Positions 1 through 9,253 of a DNA stretch of 64,000 bases are shown piece after piece; the first letter of the stretch is position 1; the number at the start of each line of letters is the position of its first letter. The position numbers and the translations under genes are program-made. The notes under the pieces are model-generated. The model saw only the letters and a program-made list of their open reading frames with translations, was not told the DNA's origin and made no database searches. The DNA lies in assembly GCF_902506535.1 (NCBI RefSeq), contig NZ_LR733827.1, forward strand, positions 1,330,200 through 1,394,199, in the 5' to 3' direction. The DNA comes from Pseudomonas sp. 8Z (GTDB lineage Bacteria; Pseudomonadota; Gammaproteobacteria; Pseudomonadales; Pseudomonadaceae).

Positions 1-125
1 GTGCTCGTGACGGCCAAAAACGAAGCGCTGAGCGGACAACCTGACCGGTTTTGACTGGTCGGTGCGTTCAAAATCGGCAGAGGTCGAAGTCGGCCGGAAA
101 TGTCGGGCTATTTCAGACCATCCCT
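1..125 (+). mobile_element. 3' end of an IS5-like element, opposite orientation to the next one (remnant)
   Basis: The reverse complement of this stretch aligns with the end of the second element that begins at 309. Over 67-125 against 309-367 I count 46 of 59 identical bases, many differences being transitions. Similarity continues more loosely through 1-66 against about 368-433 (shared blocks such as AAAAC-CGGTCA and GTTTT-GGCC). The outer end here is at about 125 and the interior runs leftwards. By mirror symmetry its transposase stop would lie just off the left edge on the plus strand. No complete reading frame is present. The IS5 assignment rests on the transposase in the partner copy. 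Confidence 0.55.
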
Positions 126-367
126 AACGAAACGGTAATGTCTATCATCGCCAAGGGCAAATACATCAGTGTAAGCGGCGCGTAGAAGCGGCGAGAGCGA
201 GAGAAAAATGCGACTAACGGAACTGTGAACATAACCAAGTCCAACGCTCCCCATAGTTGGAATGGTGACGCGTTGAAAAATAGGATATTGGTCGCACTTC
301 CTAGCCCTAGGGAAGGTCTGAACTAGGCCGCTGTTTTTGGTCGACTTCGGCCATTACCGATTTTGAA
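67..367. repeat. Long imperfect inverted repeat formed by two IS ends
   Basis: Arms are 67-125 and 309-367 (59 bp, about 78% identical as inverted copies); the best blocks share TTCAAAATCGG, CGAAGTCG and TTCAGACC or close variants. The 183 bp between them (126-308) holds no convincing gene. The outermost bases read GGGATGG and GGGAAGG when each arm is read inward, and each is preceded by TA, as expected for elements that target TA-containing sites. Confidence 0.7.
126..308. other. Spacer between the two IS ends, no gene seen
   Basis: This 183 bp contains no reading frame with a ribosome binding site, no tRNA and no strong terminator. It is probably the original target DNA between two independent IS5-like insertions. 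Confidence 0.4.
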
Positions 368-843
368 AGAGGTGAATTGATCATAAAACGGTCAAATCAC
401 CTGCTTTTTTCCTGTTTTCGGCCTCCGCAAGCTGCCTGCGGGGGCCGATTCCCACATTACAGGCGCACCTCTCCTGCGCGGCTCAACAAATGTCGGCGTG
501 CCATCCACAGGTTCGATAGAGCGAACAGCGTCACCATCTGGACGGTGTTCTTCGCCAAACCACGAAATCACACCTTCGTGTAGCCAAACTGACGCTTGAT
601 CACCCGAAACGGATGTTCGACCTTCGAGCGTGTCTGCGCTTTGGCTTTCTCGATAGCCCGATAGGCTTTGTACTGCTCGCTTTTCTTGTCGTGCTTTTCG
701 TACGTGCTGCGCCAAGCCGCGATCTGCCAGATCACCTGGCGCCCCGCATGTTCCTCGCGCTTCTCGACGCCCGTGTAACCGGCATCAGCCGCCACCATGT
801 TCTCTTCACCGTGCAGCAGCTTGTCCACCTGGATGACATCCGC
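309..843 (-). mobile_element. Truncated IS5-family insertion sequence
   Basis: It runs from a terminal repeat at about 309 to the point (about 843) where transposase similarity stops. The 5' half of the element, including the other terminal repeat and the N-terminal half of the transposase, is missing. Between the terminal repeat and the transposase stop (457) lie about 90 bp of non-coding IS DNA. The element abuts the 3' side of pnp, so it marks the left limit of the conserved gene block. Family is assigned from the DDE-domain sequence of the remnant. Confidence 0.65.
457..843 (-). pseudogene. IS5-family transposase, C-terminal fragment with an in-frame stop
   Basis: The minus-strand frame encodes the C-terminal part of an IS5-type DDE transposase, recognisable by the stretches QVDKLLHGEEN, ADAGYTGVEKRE, SKVEHPFRVIKRQFGY and, beyond the stop, FRGLAKNT and LFALSNLWMARRHLL. 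A TGA at 568-570 interrupts the frame where related proteins usually have Arg (CGA to TGA); the same frame then continues 36 codons to a TAA at 457-459. The N-terminal half, with the first catalytic Asp, is absent beyond about 843. Both lesions make activity very unlikely. The codons just upstream of the homology (VSVPDCRVFA) look unrelated to the family. Confidence 0.85.
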
Positions 844-941
844 AAAAACGCGGCAATCCGGAACAGACACCCTGAACAACTACCACCGTATTGCCAGTCC
901 AGTCTCAAAACTAACGTCCCCGAATCCCACACACAACAACG

Positions 942-964
942 AAAAAGCCCCGCTTCGCGGGGCT
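942..964 (-). terminator. Rho-independent terminator of pnp
   Basis: Seven-base arms AGCCCCG/CGGGGCT at 946-952 and 958-964 enclose a CTTCG loop. On the minus strand the stem is followed by five T. It begins 24 bp after the pnp stop codon. Confidence 0.9.
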
Positions 965-987
965 CCTCGTATTGCAACGCTGGTCTA

Positions 988-3096
988 TCAGACGCCGGAG
1001 GCTTCAGCCGCCGGAACGTCCTTGATCGACAGCTTGATACGACCGCGGTTGTCCACGTCCAGTACCAGTACCTTCACTTCCTGACCTTCTTTCAATACGT
1101 CGGTGACCTTCTCCACACGCTGATCGCTCAGCATGGAGATGTGCACCAGACCGTCTTTGCCCGGCAGGATGTTAACGAAGGCGCCGAAGTCGACGATGCG
1201 CTCAACCTTGCCGACGTAGATCTTGCCGATCTCGGCTTCGGCGGTGATCGCCAGAACGCGCTGCTTGGCAGCATCGGCCGCTTCTTTGGTTTCGCCGAAA
1301 ATCTTGATCGAGCCGTCGTCTTCAATGTCGATCGAAGCCTTGGTCTCTTCGCAGATGGCGCGGATGGTGGCGCCGCCCTTGCCGATGACGTCACGGATCT
1401 TGTCCTGGTCAATCTTCATCGCCAGCATGGTCGGGGCATTGGCCGACAGCTCGGTACGCGACTGGCTGATCACCTGGTTCATCTGGCCGAGGATGTTCAG
1501 GCGAGCTTCCAGCGCCTGCTCCAGCGCCTGCTCCATGATCTCTTCGGTGATGCCCTGGATCTTGATATCCATTTGCAGCGCGGTAACCCCCTTGGCGGTA
1601 CCGGCCACTTTGAAGTCCATGTCGCCCAGGTGGTCTTCGTCGCCGAGGATGTCAGTCAGAACGGCGAATTTCTCACCTTCCAGCACCAGACCCATGGCGA
1701 TACCGGCAACCGGCGCCTTCATCGGCACACCGGCGTCCATCAGCGCCAGGGAAGCGCCACAGACCGAAGCCATGGAGGACGAACCGTTGGATTCGGTGAT
1801 TTCCGATACCACGCGGATGGTGTACGGGAATTCGTCGCCCTTCGGCAGCATCGCGGCAACGCCGCGACGGGCCAGACGGCCGTGACCGATTTCGCGGCGA
1901 CCGGCACCGCCCATACGGCCACACTCGCCGACCGAGAACGGCGGGAAGTTGTAGTGCAGCATGAAGGCATCGCGCTTCTCGCCTTCGAGGGTGTCGAGCA
2001 GCTGTGCATCGCGAGCGGTGCCGAGGGTGGCAACGACCAGCGCCTGGGTTTCACCACGGGTGAACAGCGCCGAGCCGTGGGTCTTGTCGAGCACGCCGAC
2101 TTCGATCTTCAGCGGACGTACGGTGCGGGTGTCGCGACCATCAATACGCGGCTTGCCGTCGACGATGTTCTGACGCACGGTGCGGTACTCGATCTCGCCG
2201 AAAGCCGCTTTAACTTCATCAGCCGGGAACTGGCCTTCGCCTTCGCCGGCCAGGGCCGCGACGACTTCATCACGCAGCTCCCCCAGACGGTTGTAGCGAT
2301 CCTGCTTAATGGTGATGGTGTAGGCCTGACTGATGGCCGCGCCGAACTGGTTGCGGATGGCATCCAGCAGCGGGGTATTGGCGGCCGGAGCCTGCCAGTT
2401 CCAGGTCGGCTTGCCGGCTTCGGCAGCGAACTCCTTGACGGCCTGGATCACGGCCTGGAATTCCTGGTGGGCGAACAGTACGGCGCCCAGCATCTGGTCT
2501 TCGGTCAGTTCGTCAGCTTCCGATTCCACCATCAGTACGGCGGTTTCGGTACCGGCCACGACCATGTCCAGGCTGGAAGCCTGCAGTTGCTCGTAGTTGG
2601 GGTTCAGCAGGTAGCCGGTGTCCGGGTGGAAGGCTACACGCGCGGCGCCGATCGGGCCGTTGAACGGAATACCGGAAACGGCCAGGGCAGCCGAGGTACC
2701 GATCATGGCGGCAACGTCCGGATCGGTCTTCTTGCTGGTGGAAACGACGGTGCAGACGACCTGCACTTCGTTCATGAAACCTTCTGGGAACAGCGGGCGG
2801 ATCGGACGGTCGATCAGGCGCGAGGTCAGAGTTTCCTTCTCGCTCGGACGGCCTTCACGCTTGAAGAAGCCACCCGGGATCTTGCCGGCAGCGTAGGTCT
2901 TTTCCTGGTAGTGCACGGACAGCGGGAAGAAGCCCTTGCTCGGATCGGCGCTCTTGGCACCGACCACGGTGACCAGAACGGTGACGTCGTTGTCGACGGT
3001 CACCAGCACGGCGCCGCTGGCTTGACGGGCGATGCGGCCAGTCTCGAGGGTTACGGTCGACTGACCGAACTTGAATTGCTTGATTACCGGGTTCAC
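988..3096 (-). CDS. pnp: Polyribonucleotide nucleotidyltransferase (PNPase)
   Basis: Phosphorolytic 3'-5' exoribonuclease of the RNA degradosome, releasing nucleoside diphosphates. The 701-702 residue length is normal. Two RNase PH-like domains fill most of the protein (FFKREGRPSEKE in the first; GECGRMGGAGRREIGHGRLA in the second). A KH domain follows at about 555-614 with its GKGG loop at 572-575, then an S1 domain at about 623-692. The start is GTG, with AAGGA seven bases upstream. It is the last gene of the rimP-to-pnp minus operon, 171 bp after rpsO, and is followed by a strong terminator. In enterobacteria the rpsO-pnp gap carries an RNase III autoregulatory hairpin; here I see only a loose inverted repeat. 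Confidence 0.98.
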   Translation of the reverse strand: MNPVIKQFKFGQSTVTLETGRIARQASGAVLVTVDNDVTVLVTVVGAKSADPSKGFFPLSVHYQEKTYAAGKIPGGFFKREGRPSEKETLTSRLIDRPIRPLFPEGFMNEVQVVCTVVSTSKKTDPDVAAMIGTSAALAVSGIPFNGPIGAARVAFHPDTGYLLNPNYEQLQASSLDMVVAGTETAVLMVESEADELTEDQMLGAVLFAHQEFQAVIQAVKEFAAEAGKPTWNWQAPAANTPLLDAIRNQFGAAISQAYTITIKQDRYNRLGELRDEVVAALAGEGEGQFPADEVKAAFGEIEYRTVRQNIVDGKPRIDGRDTRTVRPLKIEVGVLDKTHGSALFTRGETQALVVATLGTARDAQLLDTLEGEKRDAFMLHYNFPPFSVGECGRMGGAGRREIGHGRLARRGVAAMLPKGDEFPYTIRVVSEITESNGSSSMASVCGASLALMDAGVPMKAPVAGIAMGLVLEGEKFAVLTDILGDEDHLGDMDFKVAGTAKGVTALQMDIKIQGITEEIMEQALEQALEARLNILGQMNQVISQSRTELSANAPTMLAMKIDQDKIRDVIGKGGATIRAICEETKASIDIEDDGSIKIFGETKEAADAAKQRVLAITAEAEIGKIYVGKVERIVDFGAFVNILPGKDGLVHISMLSDQRVEKVTDVLKEGQEVKVLVLDVDNRGRIKLSIKDVPAAEASGV

Positions 3097-3177
3097 GGTG
3101 TTTTCCTTCTCTTTGTTGCCTTGGGGGAAATTGGAAAGAGGCGCGGGAGTCGGACCCGATGCATCCCTCGAAAAGCC

Positions 3178-3250
3178 AAAAGCTGGAAGCCCAGCGCCCC
3201 GAGGTGAGGATCACTCCCCACTCGCGACGCCGAACTCCCAGCTTCCAACT
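3178..3250. repeat. Imperfect inverted repeat in the rpsO-pnp gap
   Basis: AAAAGCTGGAAGC at 3178-3190 is mirrored by GCTTCCAACTT at 3241-3251 with one mismatch in the core. It resembles the AGCTTGCAGCTT-type repeats scattered in Pseudomonas intergenic DNA. It could also fold in the rpsO-pnp mRNA. Confidence 0.4.
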
Positions 3251-3267
3251 TGTGCAGCTCGCGTCTA

Positions 3268-3537
3268 TTAACGACGCAGGCCCAGGCGACCGATCAGGGC
3301 GCTGTAACGAGTGGTGTCCTTACCCTTCAGGTAGTCCAGCAGCTTGCGGCGCTGGTTTACCATGCGGATCAGACCGCGACGGCTGTGGTGATCCTTGCCG
3401 TTGGCCTTGAAGTGATCCTGCAGCTTGTTGATGTTGGCGGTCAGCAGGGCAACCTGCACTTCCGGGCTACCGGTATCGCCTTCAGCTTGCTTGTACTCGT
3501 TTACGATCTGGGCTTTTTCTTCAACGCTGAGTGCCAT
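3268..3537 (-). CDS. rpsO: 30S ribosomal protein S15
   Basis: Primary 16S rRNA-binding protein that nucleates the platform of the small subunit. The 89-residue length is exact for the family, and the typical [14 protein letters not shown] and HHSRRGL segments are present, ending in GLRR. It lies between truB (173 bp upstream) and pnp on the minus strand, the universal order. The upstream gap contains two small hairpins (GAAGCGATTC-type around 3585 and CCCGA/TCGGG at about 3656-3670) without T runs, so no clear terminator separates it from truB. Confidence 0.98.
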
Positions 3538-3709
3538 GTTGGCTTCCTCTCATCAGGAAACCGCTTTCGCGATTTCAATAGGCCGGGAATCGCTTCCCGT
3601 GTTTTAAAAAGAGGCATGACCGTGCCTACTGACAGCCACCCTCGTAACACCGTAACCCGAGAAATTCGGGCCACGGCTTTCGACCTGATGGTCGAATTCC
3701 TTTGCCGCC

Positions 3710-4630
3710 TCAGGCACCGGTGGAAATCAGCCGACGCGGCGCGATACGCCCGTCATCACTGACTTCACCGATGCCGATGAAGCGACCGCTATGATCCTGC
3801 ACACGCACCATGCCGAACTTCGGCGCTTCCGGTGCACGTACCGGCTGCCCTTGCAGCCAGTAAAACGCGCTGTGCTCGGAGAGCTGCAGCAGCGGCCAAT
3901 CCTGCAGGCCGCTATCGACCGGTTGCAGGAAGCGATCCAGCGCTTCGTTGCCACCTTCGGCATGCGCCGCTTCCAGCTCCTGCAGAGTCACGGTACGCGA
4001 CAGATCGAAGGGACCAGCCTTGGTGCGACGCAGTTGCGCCACATGCGCCCCGCATCCCAATACCTGGCCGAGATCCTCGACCAGCGTGCGGATGTAGGTG
4101 CCCTTGCTGCAATCCACCGACAAACGTGCCTGCTCGCCTTCAAGGCCGAGCAATTCCAGGCGCGCAATAGTAACAGAACGCGCTTCGCGCTCCACTACTT
4201 CGCCTGCGCGGGCCAGCTTGTAGAGCGGCTGCCCATCCTTCTTCAGGGCCGAGTACATCGGCGGTATCTGTTTGATTTCACCGCGAAAACGCGGCAATGC
4301 CGCCTCGATTTCGCTGCGACCAACGGTCACCGGACGACGCTCGATCACCTCACCCTCGGCATCGCCGGTGGTGGTGGTCACGCCCAACTGGGCCAAGGTT
4401 TCATAGCCCTTGTCGGCATCGAGCAGGTACTGAGAGAACTTGGTCGCCTCGCCGAAGCACAACGGCAGCACGCCCGTGGCCAGCGGATCGAGACTGCCGG
4501 TATGCCCGGCCTTCTCGGCATTGAGCAACCAACGTACTTTCTGCAACGCAGCGTTGGAAGTGAAACCATGCGGCTTGTCCAACAGGATGATGCCATCGAC
4601 CTTGCGGCGAATACGTTTAACCTGCGCCAC
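3710..4630 (-). CDS. truB: tRNA pseudouridine(55) synthase
   Basis: Converts U55 of the T-psi-C loop of elongator tRNAs to pseudouridine. 306 residues. The catalytic motif GSLDPLATG places the nucleophile at Asp48. KLARAGEVVEREAR and CSKGTYIRTL are further family segments; the C-terminal part carries a PUA-like RNA-binding domain (from about residue 240). The start overlaps no neighbour: rbfA stops 3 bp upstream of the ATG. Part of the rimP-nusA-infB-rbfA-truB-rpsO-pnp operon. Confidence 0.97.
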   Translation of the reverse strand: MAQVKRIRRKVDGIILLDKPHGFTSNAALQKVRWLLNAEKAGHTGSLDPLATGVLPLCFGEATKFSQYLLDADKGYETLAQLGVTTTTGDAEGEVIERRPVTVGRSEIEAALPRFRGEIKQIPPMYSALKKDGQPLYKLARAGEVVEREARSVTIARLELLGLEGEQARLSVDCSKGTYIRTLVEDLGQVLGCGAHVAQLRRTKAGPFDLSRTVTLQELEAAHAEGGNEALDRFLQPVDSGLQDWPLLQLSEHSAFYWLQGQPVRAPEAPKFGMVRVQDHSGRFIGIGEVSDDGRIAPRRLISTGA

Positions 4631-4633
4631 GCC

Positions 4634-5026
4634 TTACTCCTTGGAACCCGCGGTGTCGTCGTGCAAACGATCTTCCGCCACGGCACGCTCAATCAGTGCC
4701 GACAGGTGAGCACCGCGCTGAACGCTCTCGTCGTAGTGGAAATGCAACTGCGGCACGCTGCGCAGCTTCATCGCCTTACCTAGCTGCATGCGCAGAAAAC
4801 CGGCAGCGTCGTTGAGTACCTTCAGGCTCTCCTTGACGGCGTCGGCGTCATCCTGCCCCATGACAGTGATGAAGATTTTAGCGTGGCCGATATCACGACT
4901 GACATCGACCGCGGTGATGGTCACCAACCCCAGACGCGGATCCTTGACCTCACGCCGGATAAGCTGGGCAAGCTCGCGTTGCATCTGATCGCCGATACGT
5001 TGGGTACGGCTGTAATCTTTGGCCAT
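4634..5026 (-). CDS. rbfA: 30S ribosome-binding factor A
   Basis: Late 30S maturation and cold-adaptation factor that binds near the 5' helix of 16S rRNA. The 130 residues have the KH-type fold of the family, with RIGDQMQRELAQLIRREVKDPR at the N-terminus and the AAGFLRMQLGKAMKLRSVPQL segment. It sits 112 bp downstream of infB and 3 bp upstream of truB on the minus strand. Confidence 0.97.
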   Translation of the reverse strand: MAKDYSRTQRIGDQMQRELAQLIRREVKDPRLGLVTITAVDVSRDIGHAKIFITVMGQDDADAVKESLKVLNDAAGFLRMQLGKAMKLRSVPQLHFHYDESVQRGAHLSALIERAVAEDRLHDDTAGSKE

Positions 5027-5084
5027 TTCTTACTTACCTTTCCTTCGCCCGCCCACCTGATCGGCAGCGCACGTAAAAGCGGCA

Positions 5085-5118
5085 AACGCCCGGCCGCGCT
5101 TGAGCGGGGCCGGGCGTT
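5085..5118 (-). other. GC-rich hairpin between infB and rbfA
   Basis: Eleven-base perfect arms AACGCCCGGCC/GGCCGGGCGTT at 5085-5095 and 5108-5118 enclose a 12-base loop. On the minus strand only short T stretches follow (TT, then TTTT eight bases later), so it is a weak terminator, an RNA-processing site or a stability element rather than a full stop inside the operon. Confidence 0.6.
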
Positions 5119-5138
5119 GCGTGGTCAAGGGGTTGCGC

Positions 5139-7625
5139 TTACAGACTGCGCGCCACCTGAACCTTCTCGAACACTTCGATCTTGTCGCCGACCTTGACGT
5201 CGTTGTAGCTCTTCACGCCGATACCGCACTCCATGCCGTTACGCACTTCGGCGACGTCGTCCTTGAAGCGACGCAGCGATTCCAGCTCGCCTTCGAAGAT
5301 CACCACATCCTCGCGCAGTACGCGGATCGGACGGTTGCGGTAGACGGTGCCCTCGATGACCATGCAGCCAGCGACAGCGCCGAACTTCGGCGAACGGAAC
5401 ACATCACGCACTTCCGCGGTACCCAGGATGTTCTCGCGAACGTCGCTGCCGAGCATACCGGTGAGCGCTTTCTTGACGTCTTCGATGATGTCGTAGATGA
5501 CGTTGTAGTAACGCATGTCGAGGCCTTCGGACTCGACGATCTTGCGCGCACCGGCGTCAGCGCGGACGTTGAAGCCGAACAGCACGGCATTGGAAGCCAG
5601 CGCCAGGTTGGCATCGGATTCGGTGATACCACCGACGCCGCCACCGACCACACGTACTTGCACTTCGTCGTTGCCCAGGGTGCTGAGCGAGCCTTGCAGG
5701 GCTTCCAGAGAACCACGCACGTCGGCCTTGAGGACGATGTTGAGGGTTTTCTTCTCTTCCTGGCCCATGTTCTCGAAGATGTTTTCCAGCTTGCCAGCGT
5801 GGGCGCGGGCCAGCTTGACCTCGCGGAACTTGCCCTGACGGAACAGCGCAACTTCGCGGGCTTTCTTCTCGTCGGCCACCACCATCATCTCGTCACCGGC
5901 ATCCGGCGTACCGTCCAAACCGAGGATTTCGACCGGGATCGACGGACCCGCTTCCTTGATCGGCTTGCCGTTCTCGTCAAGCATGGCGCGCACGCGGCCA
6001 TAGTTGACGCCGACCAGCACCATGTCGCCCTGACGCAGAGTACCGTCCTGAACCAGCACGGTGGCCACAGGGCCGCGGCCCTTGTCCAGACGGGACTCGA
6101 CCACAACACCACGGCCCGGCGCGGTCGGAGTGGCTTTCAGCTCGAGTACTTCAGCCTGCAGTAGTACGGCTTCGAGCAGCTCATCGATGCCGGTACCCAT
6201 CTTGGCGGAAACATGCACATAAGGTGCGTCGCCGCCCCACTCCTCCGGGATCACGTCGAGAGCGGCCAGGCCGTTCTTGATGTTGTCCGGGTTGGCATCG
6301 GGCTTGTCGATCTTGTTCACCGCGACCACGATCGGCACGCCAGCCGCTTTTGCGTGCTGTACAGCTTCCTGAGTCTGCGGCATCACGCCGTCGTCAGCAG
6401 CAACGACGAGAATGACGATGTCGGTAGCCTTGGCACCACGAGCACGCATTTGGGTAAACGCGGCGTGACCGGGGGTATCGAGGAAGGTGACCATGCCGCG
6501 CTCGGTTTCTACGTGGTAGGCACCAATGTGCTGGGTAATGCCACCGGCTTCGCCAGAAGCAACCTTGGCGCGCCGAATGTAGTCGAGCAGCGAGGTTTTA
6601 CCATGGTCAACGTGGCCCATGACCGTCACCACCGGTGCACGGGACATGAACTCACCTTCGAACTTCAGCGACTCGGCCAGGGAGTCTTCCAGGGCAGTGT
6701 CGCTGACCAAAGTGACCTTGTGGCCCAGCTCTTCAGCAACTAGCTGGGCAGTTTCCTGATCCAGCACCTGATTGATGGTCGCCGGGGTACCCAGCTTGAA
6801 CATGAACTTGATGATTTCAGCGGCTTTGACCGACATCTGCTGAGCAAGGTCGCCCACAGTGATGGTCTCGCCGATCTTCACATCACGCACCACCGGGCCG
6901 GCCGGAGCCTGGAAGCCATGCTGGTTGCGCTTCTTCATCTTCGACTTGCCACCACGGCCGCCACGACGGAAGCCATCGCTTTCCTCGTCGACGCTACGTG
7001 GAGCGACGCGCGGAGCCGGCGCCTTCTCTTTGGTGGCCGGGCGATGCTGAGCCGGCTTGCGATCACGACGATCGTCTTCGTCACGCGCCTTTTCAGGACG
7101 ACGGACTTCTTCTTTCTTGCGCTCGACAGCGACCGCCGGAGCAGCAGTCGGCTCAGCCGCTGCAACGGCAGCAGGAGCAGCAACCGGCGCGGCAGCAGCC
7201 GGAGCTTCGGCAACATTACGTTTGGCTTCTTCAGCCGCTTTGCGCTTGCTCTCTTCCTCTGCCTTCAGGCGCTCGGCCTCGGCGGCAGCACGCTGCGCCT
7301 CGAGCTCACGCTGCTTCTCGGCTTCAAGCTCTTCAGGGCTGCGCTTGACGAAGGTTTTCTTCTTGCGTACTTCGACGCTGATGGTCTTCTGACCGGCAAC
7401 CCGCAGGGTGCTGGTGGTCTTGCGCTGCAAGGTAATCTTGCGCGGCTCTTCAACCTTGTCGCCGTGACTACTCTTGAGATGGGCCAGCAGGGCCTGCTTC
7501 TCACTATCGGTCACTACTTGTTCGGCACTGCTGTGGGACAGGCCAGCTTCACGCATCTGCTGCAGCAGGCGCTCTACCGGGGTGTCGACCACTTTGGCCA
7601 GTTCTTTCACCGTGACTTGCGTCAT
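5139..7625 (-). CDS. infB: Translation initiation factor IF-2
   Basis: GTPase that places fMet-tRNA on the 30S subunit and promotes subunit joining. 828 residues. An IF2N domain occupies the first 50 residues, then an Ala/Glu/Lys/Arg-rich linker with long charged stretches (about 95-240), a second IF2N region, and the G domain with G1 GHVDHGKT at 337-344, DTPGH and NKID motifs. Domains II-IV complete the C-terminus. It follows nusA by 27 bp on the minus strand, the conserved arrangement. Confidence 0.98.
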   Translation of the reverse strand: MTQVTVKELAKVVDTPVERLLQQMREAGLSHSSAEQVVTDSEKQALLAHLKSSHGDKVEEPRKITLQRKTTSTLRVAGQKTISVEVRKKKTFVKRSPEELEAEKQRELEAQRAAAEAERLKAEEESKRKAAEEAKRNVAEAPAAAAPVAAPAAVAAAEPTAAPAVAVERKKEEVRRPEKARDEDDRRDRKPAQHRPATKEKAPAPRVAPRSVDEESDGFRRGGRGGKSKMKKRNQHGFQAPAGPVVRDVKIGETITVGDLAQQMSVKAAEIIKFMFKLGTPATINQVLDQETAQLVAEELGHKVTLVSDTALEDSLAESLKFEGEFMSRAPVVTVMGHVDHGKTSLLDYIRRAKVASGEAGGITQHIGAYHVETERGMVTFLDTPGHAAFTQMRARGAKATDIVILVVAADDGVMPQTQEAVQHAKAAGVPIVVAVNKIDKPDANPDNIKNGLAALDVIPEEWGGDAPYVHVSAKMGTGIDELLEAVLLQAEVLELKATPTAPGRGVVVESRLDKGRGPVATVLVQDGTLRQGDMVLVGVNYGRVRAMLDENGKPIKEAGPSIPVEILGLDGTPDAGDEMMVVADEKKAREVALFRQGKFREVKLARAHAGKLENIFENMGQEEKKTLNIVLKADVRGSLEALQGSLSTLGNDEVQVRVVGGGVGGITESDANLALASNAVLFGFNVRADAGARKIVESEGLDMRYYNVIYDIIEDVKKALTGMLGSDVRENILGTAEVRDVFRSPKFGAVAGCMVIEGTVYRNRPIRVLREDVVIFEGELESLRRFKDDVAEVRNGMECGIGVKSYNDVKVGDKIEVFEKVQVARSL

Positions 7626-7652
7626 GCATCTTTCTCCTCAGGCCGCTACCGC

Positions 7653-9134
7653 TTACTCGAACCAATGGGCTCGGGCGGCCATGATCAGCTTGCCGGCACG
7701 CTCTTCGTCGATGCCGTCGATGTCGAGCAAGTCGTCAATCGACTGCTCGGCCAGGTCTTCACGGGTAATCACGCCGCGCAGTGCCAGCTCTAGAGCCAAC
7801 ACCTTGTCCATACCCTCGACTTCCAACAAATCATCCGCCGGGTGGGCATCAGCCAACTTCTCCTCGTTGGCGATCGCCTTGGTCAGCAGACGATCCTTGG
7901 CTCGCGCGCGCAGCTCGTTGACGATCTCCTCGTCGAAGCCATCGATGCTGAGCATTTCTTCCATGGGTACATAGGCAATCTCTTCGAGACTGGTGAAACC
8001 CTCCTCGACCAGGACTTGGGCCAGCTCTTCGTCGACTTCCAACTCGTCGATAAAGGACTGCACGATGTCGCCGGTTTCCGCTTGCTGTTTGGCCTGAATA
8101 TCCGACTCGGTCATCACGTTGAGCGTCCAGCCAGTCAATTGACTAGCTAGGCGCACGTTCTGACCGCCACGGCCAATGGCCTGAGCCAGGTTGTCCTCGC
8201 CAACGGCGATATCCATAGCGTGGGCATCTTCGTCGACGATGATTGCTGCGACCTCAGCCGGCGACATCGCATTGATCACGAACTGCGCAGGATTGTCGTC
8301 CCACAGCACGATATCGACGCGCTCGCCACCCAGCTCACCGGAAACGGCCTGAACACGCGAGCCGCGCATGCCGATGCAGGCGCCTTGCGGGTCAATACGT
8401 TTGTCCTTGGAACGCACGGCGATCTTGGCACGCGAACCTGGATCGCGGGAGGCGCCCTTGACTTCGATCAGACCTTCGGCAATTTCCGGCACTTCGATGC
8501 GGAACAGTTCGATCAGCATTTCAGGTGCAGTGCGCGACAGGATCAATTGCGGACCACGGTTCTCGGTGCGAATTTCCTTGAGCAGGGCACGCAGACGTAC
8601 GCCGACCCGGAAGGTTTCACGAGCGATGATGTCCTCGCGAGCCAGCATCGCCTCGGCATTGTTACCCAGATCAACGATGACATTGTCGCGGGTAACCTTC
8701 TTCACGGTACCGGAGATGATCTCGCCCAGACGCTCACGGTAGGCATCGACGACTTGCGCACGCTCGGCTTCACGCACTTTTTGCACGATGACCTGCTTGG
8801 CAGTCTGCGCGGCGATACGACCAAACTCGATGGACTCGATTTTTTCCTCAAGCACATCACCGATCTTGGCCTTGGCTTCAACAGCCTGCGGCATATCGTC
8901 GGTCAACTGGTAAGCCGGATCCTCGAATTCGGACTCATCTACCACAGTCCAGCGACGAAATGTTTCGTAGCTGCCGTTCTGGCGATTGATCGATACACGC
9001 AGATCGACCTCGTCCTCAAAACGCTTTTTGGTAGCGGTCGCCAGAGCCAGCTCCAGCGCCTCGAAAATCACGCCGGCCGGTACGCCTTTTTCGTTGGATA
9101 CCGACTCAACAACTAGCAGTACTTCTTTGCTCAT
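7653..9134 (-). CDS. nusA: Transcription termination/antitermination protein NusA
   Basis: RNA polymerase accessory factor for pausing, intrinsic termination and antitermination. 493 residues from the ATG at 9134, where the conserved MSKEVLLVVE begins; the in-frame extension to 9173 is not conserved and lacks family features. Order: N-terminal RNAP-binding domain, S1 domain (GTVKKVTRDNVIVDLG), KH1/KH2 (ACIGMRGSRVQAV, AIGRGGQNVRLAS) and two C-terminal acidic repeats ending AHWFE, the two-repeat form typical of gammaproteobacteria. Located between rimP and infB. Confidence 0.97.
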   Translation of the reverse strand: MSKEVLLVVESVSNEKGVPAGVIFEALELALATATKKRFEDEVDLRVSINRQNGSYETFRRWTVVDESEFEDPAYQLTDDMPQAVEAKAKIGDVLEEKIESIEFGRIAAQTAKQVIVQKVREAERAQVVDAYRERLGEIISGTVKKVTRDNVIVDLGNNAEAMLAREDIIARETFRVGVRLRALLKEIRTENRGPQLILSRTAPEMLIELFRIEVPEIAEGLIEVKGASRDPGSRAKIAVRSKDKRIDPQGACIGMRGSRVQAVSGELGGERVDIVLWDDNPAQFVINAMSPAEVAAIIVDEDAHAMDIAVGEDNLAQAIGRGGQNVRLASQLTGWTLNVMTESDIQAKQQAETGDIVQSFIDELEVDEELAQVLVEEGFTSLEEIAYVPMEEMLSIDGFDEEIVNELRARAKDRLLTKAIANEEKLADAHPADDLLEVEGMDKVLALELALRGVITREDLAEQSIDDLLDIDGIDEERAGKLIMAARAHWFE

Positions 9135-9253
9135 CGTACGCCTCGCCTTTCGCAATCCATTGGATCTGCGCAATCCGCCTCGTTAGCCGCCCGCCACGGG
9201 TCTGCATATACGATGCAAACCGGACAGCCACACAACGACGCGCGATCCGCGTC

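Noticed and set aside
613..3207. 864-codon open frame on the plus strand across pnp
   Set aside because: It is the antisense of pnp, kept open by codon bias; no protein-family sequence is visible in it.
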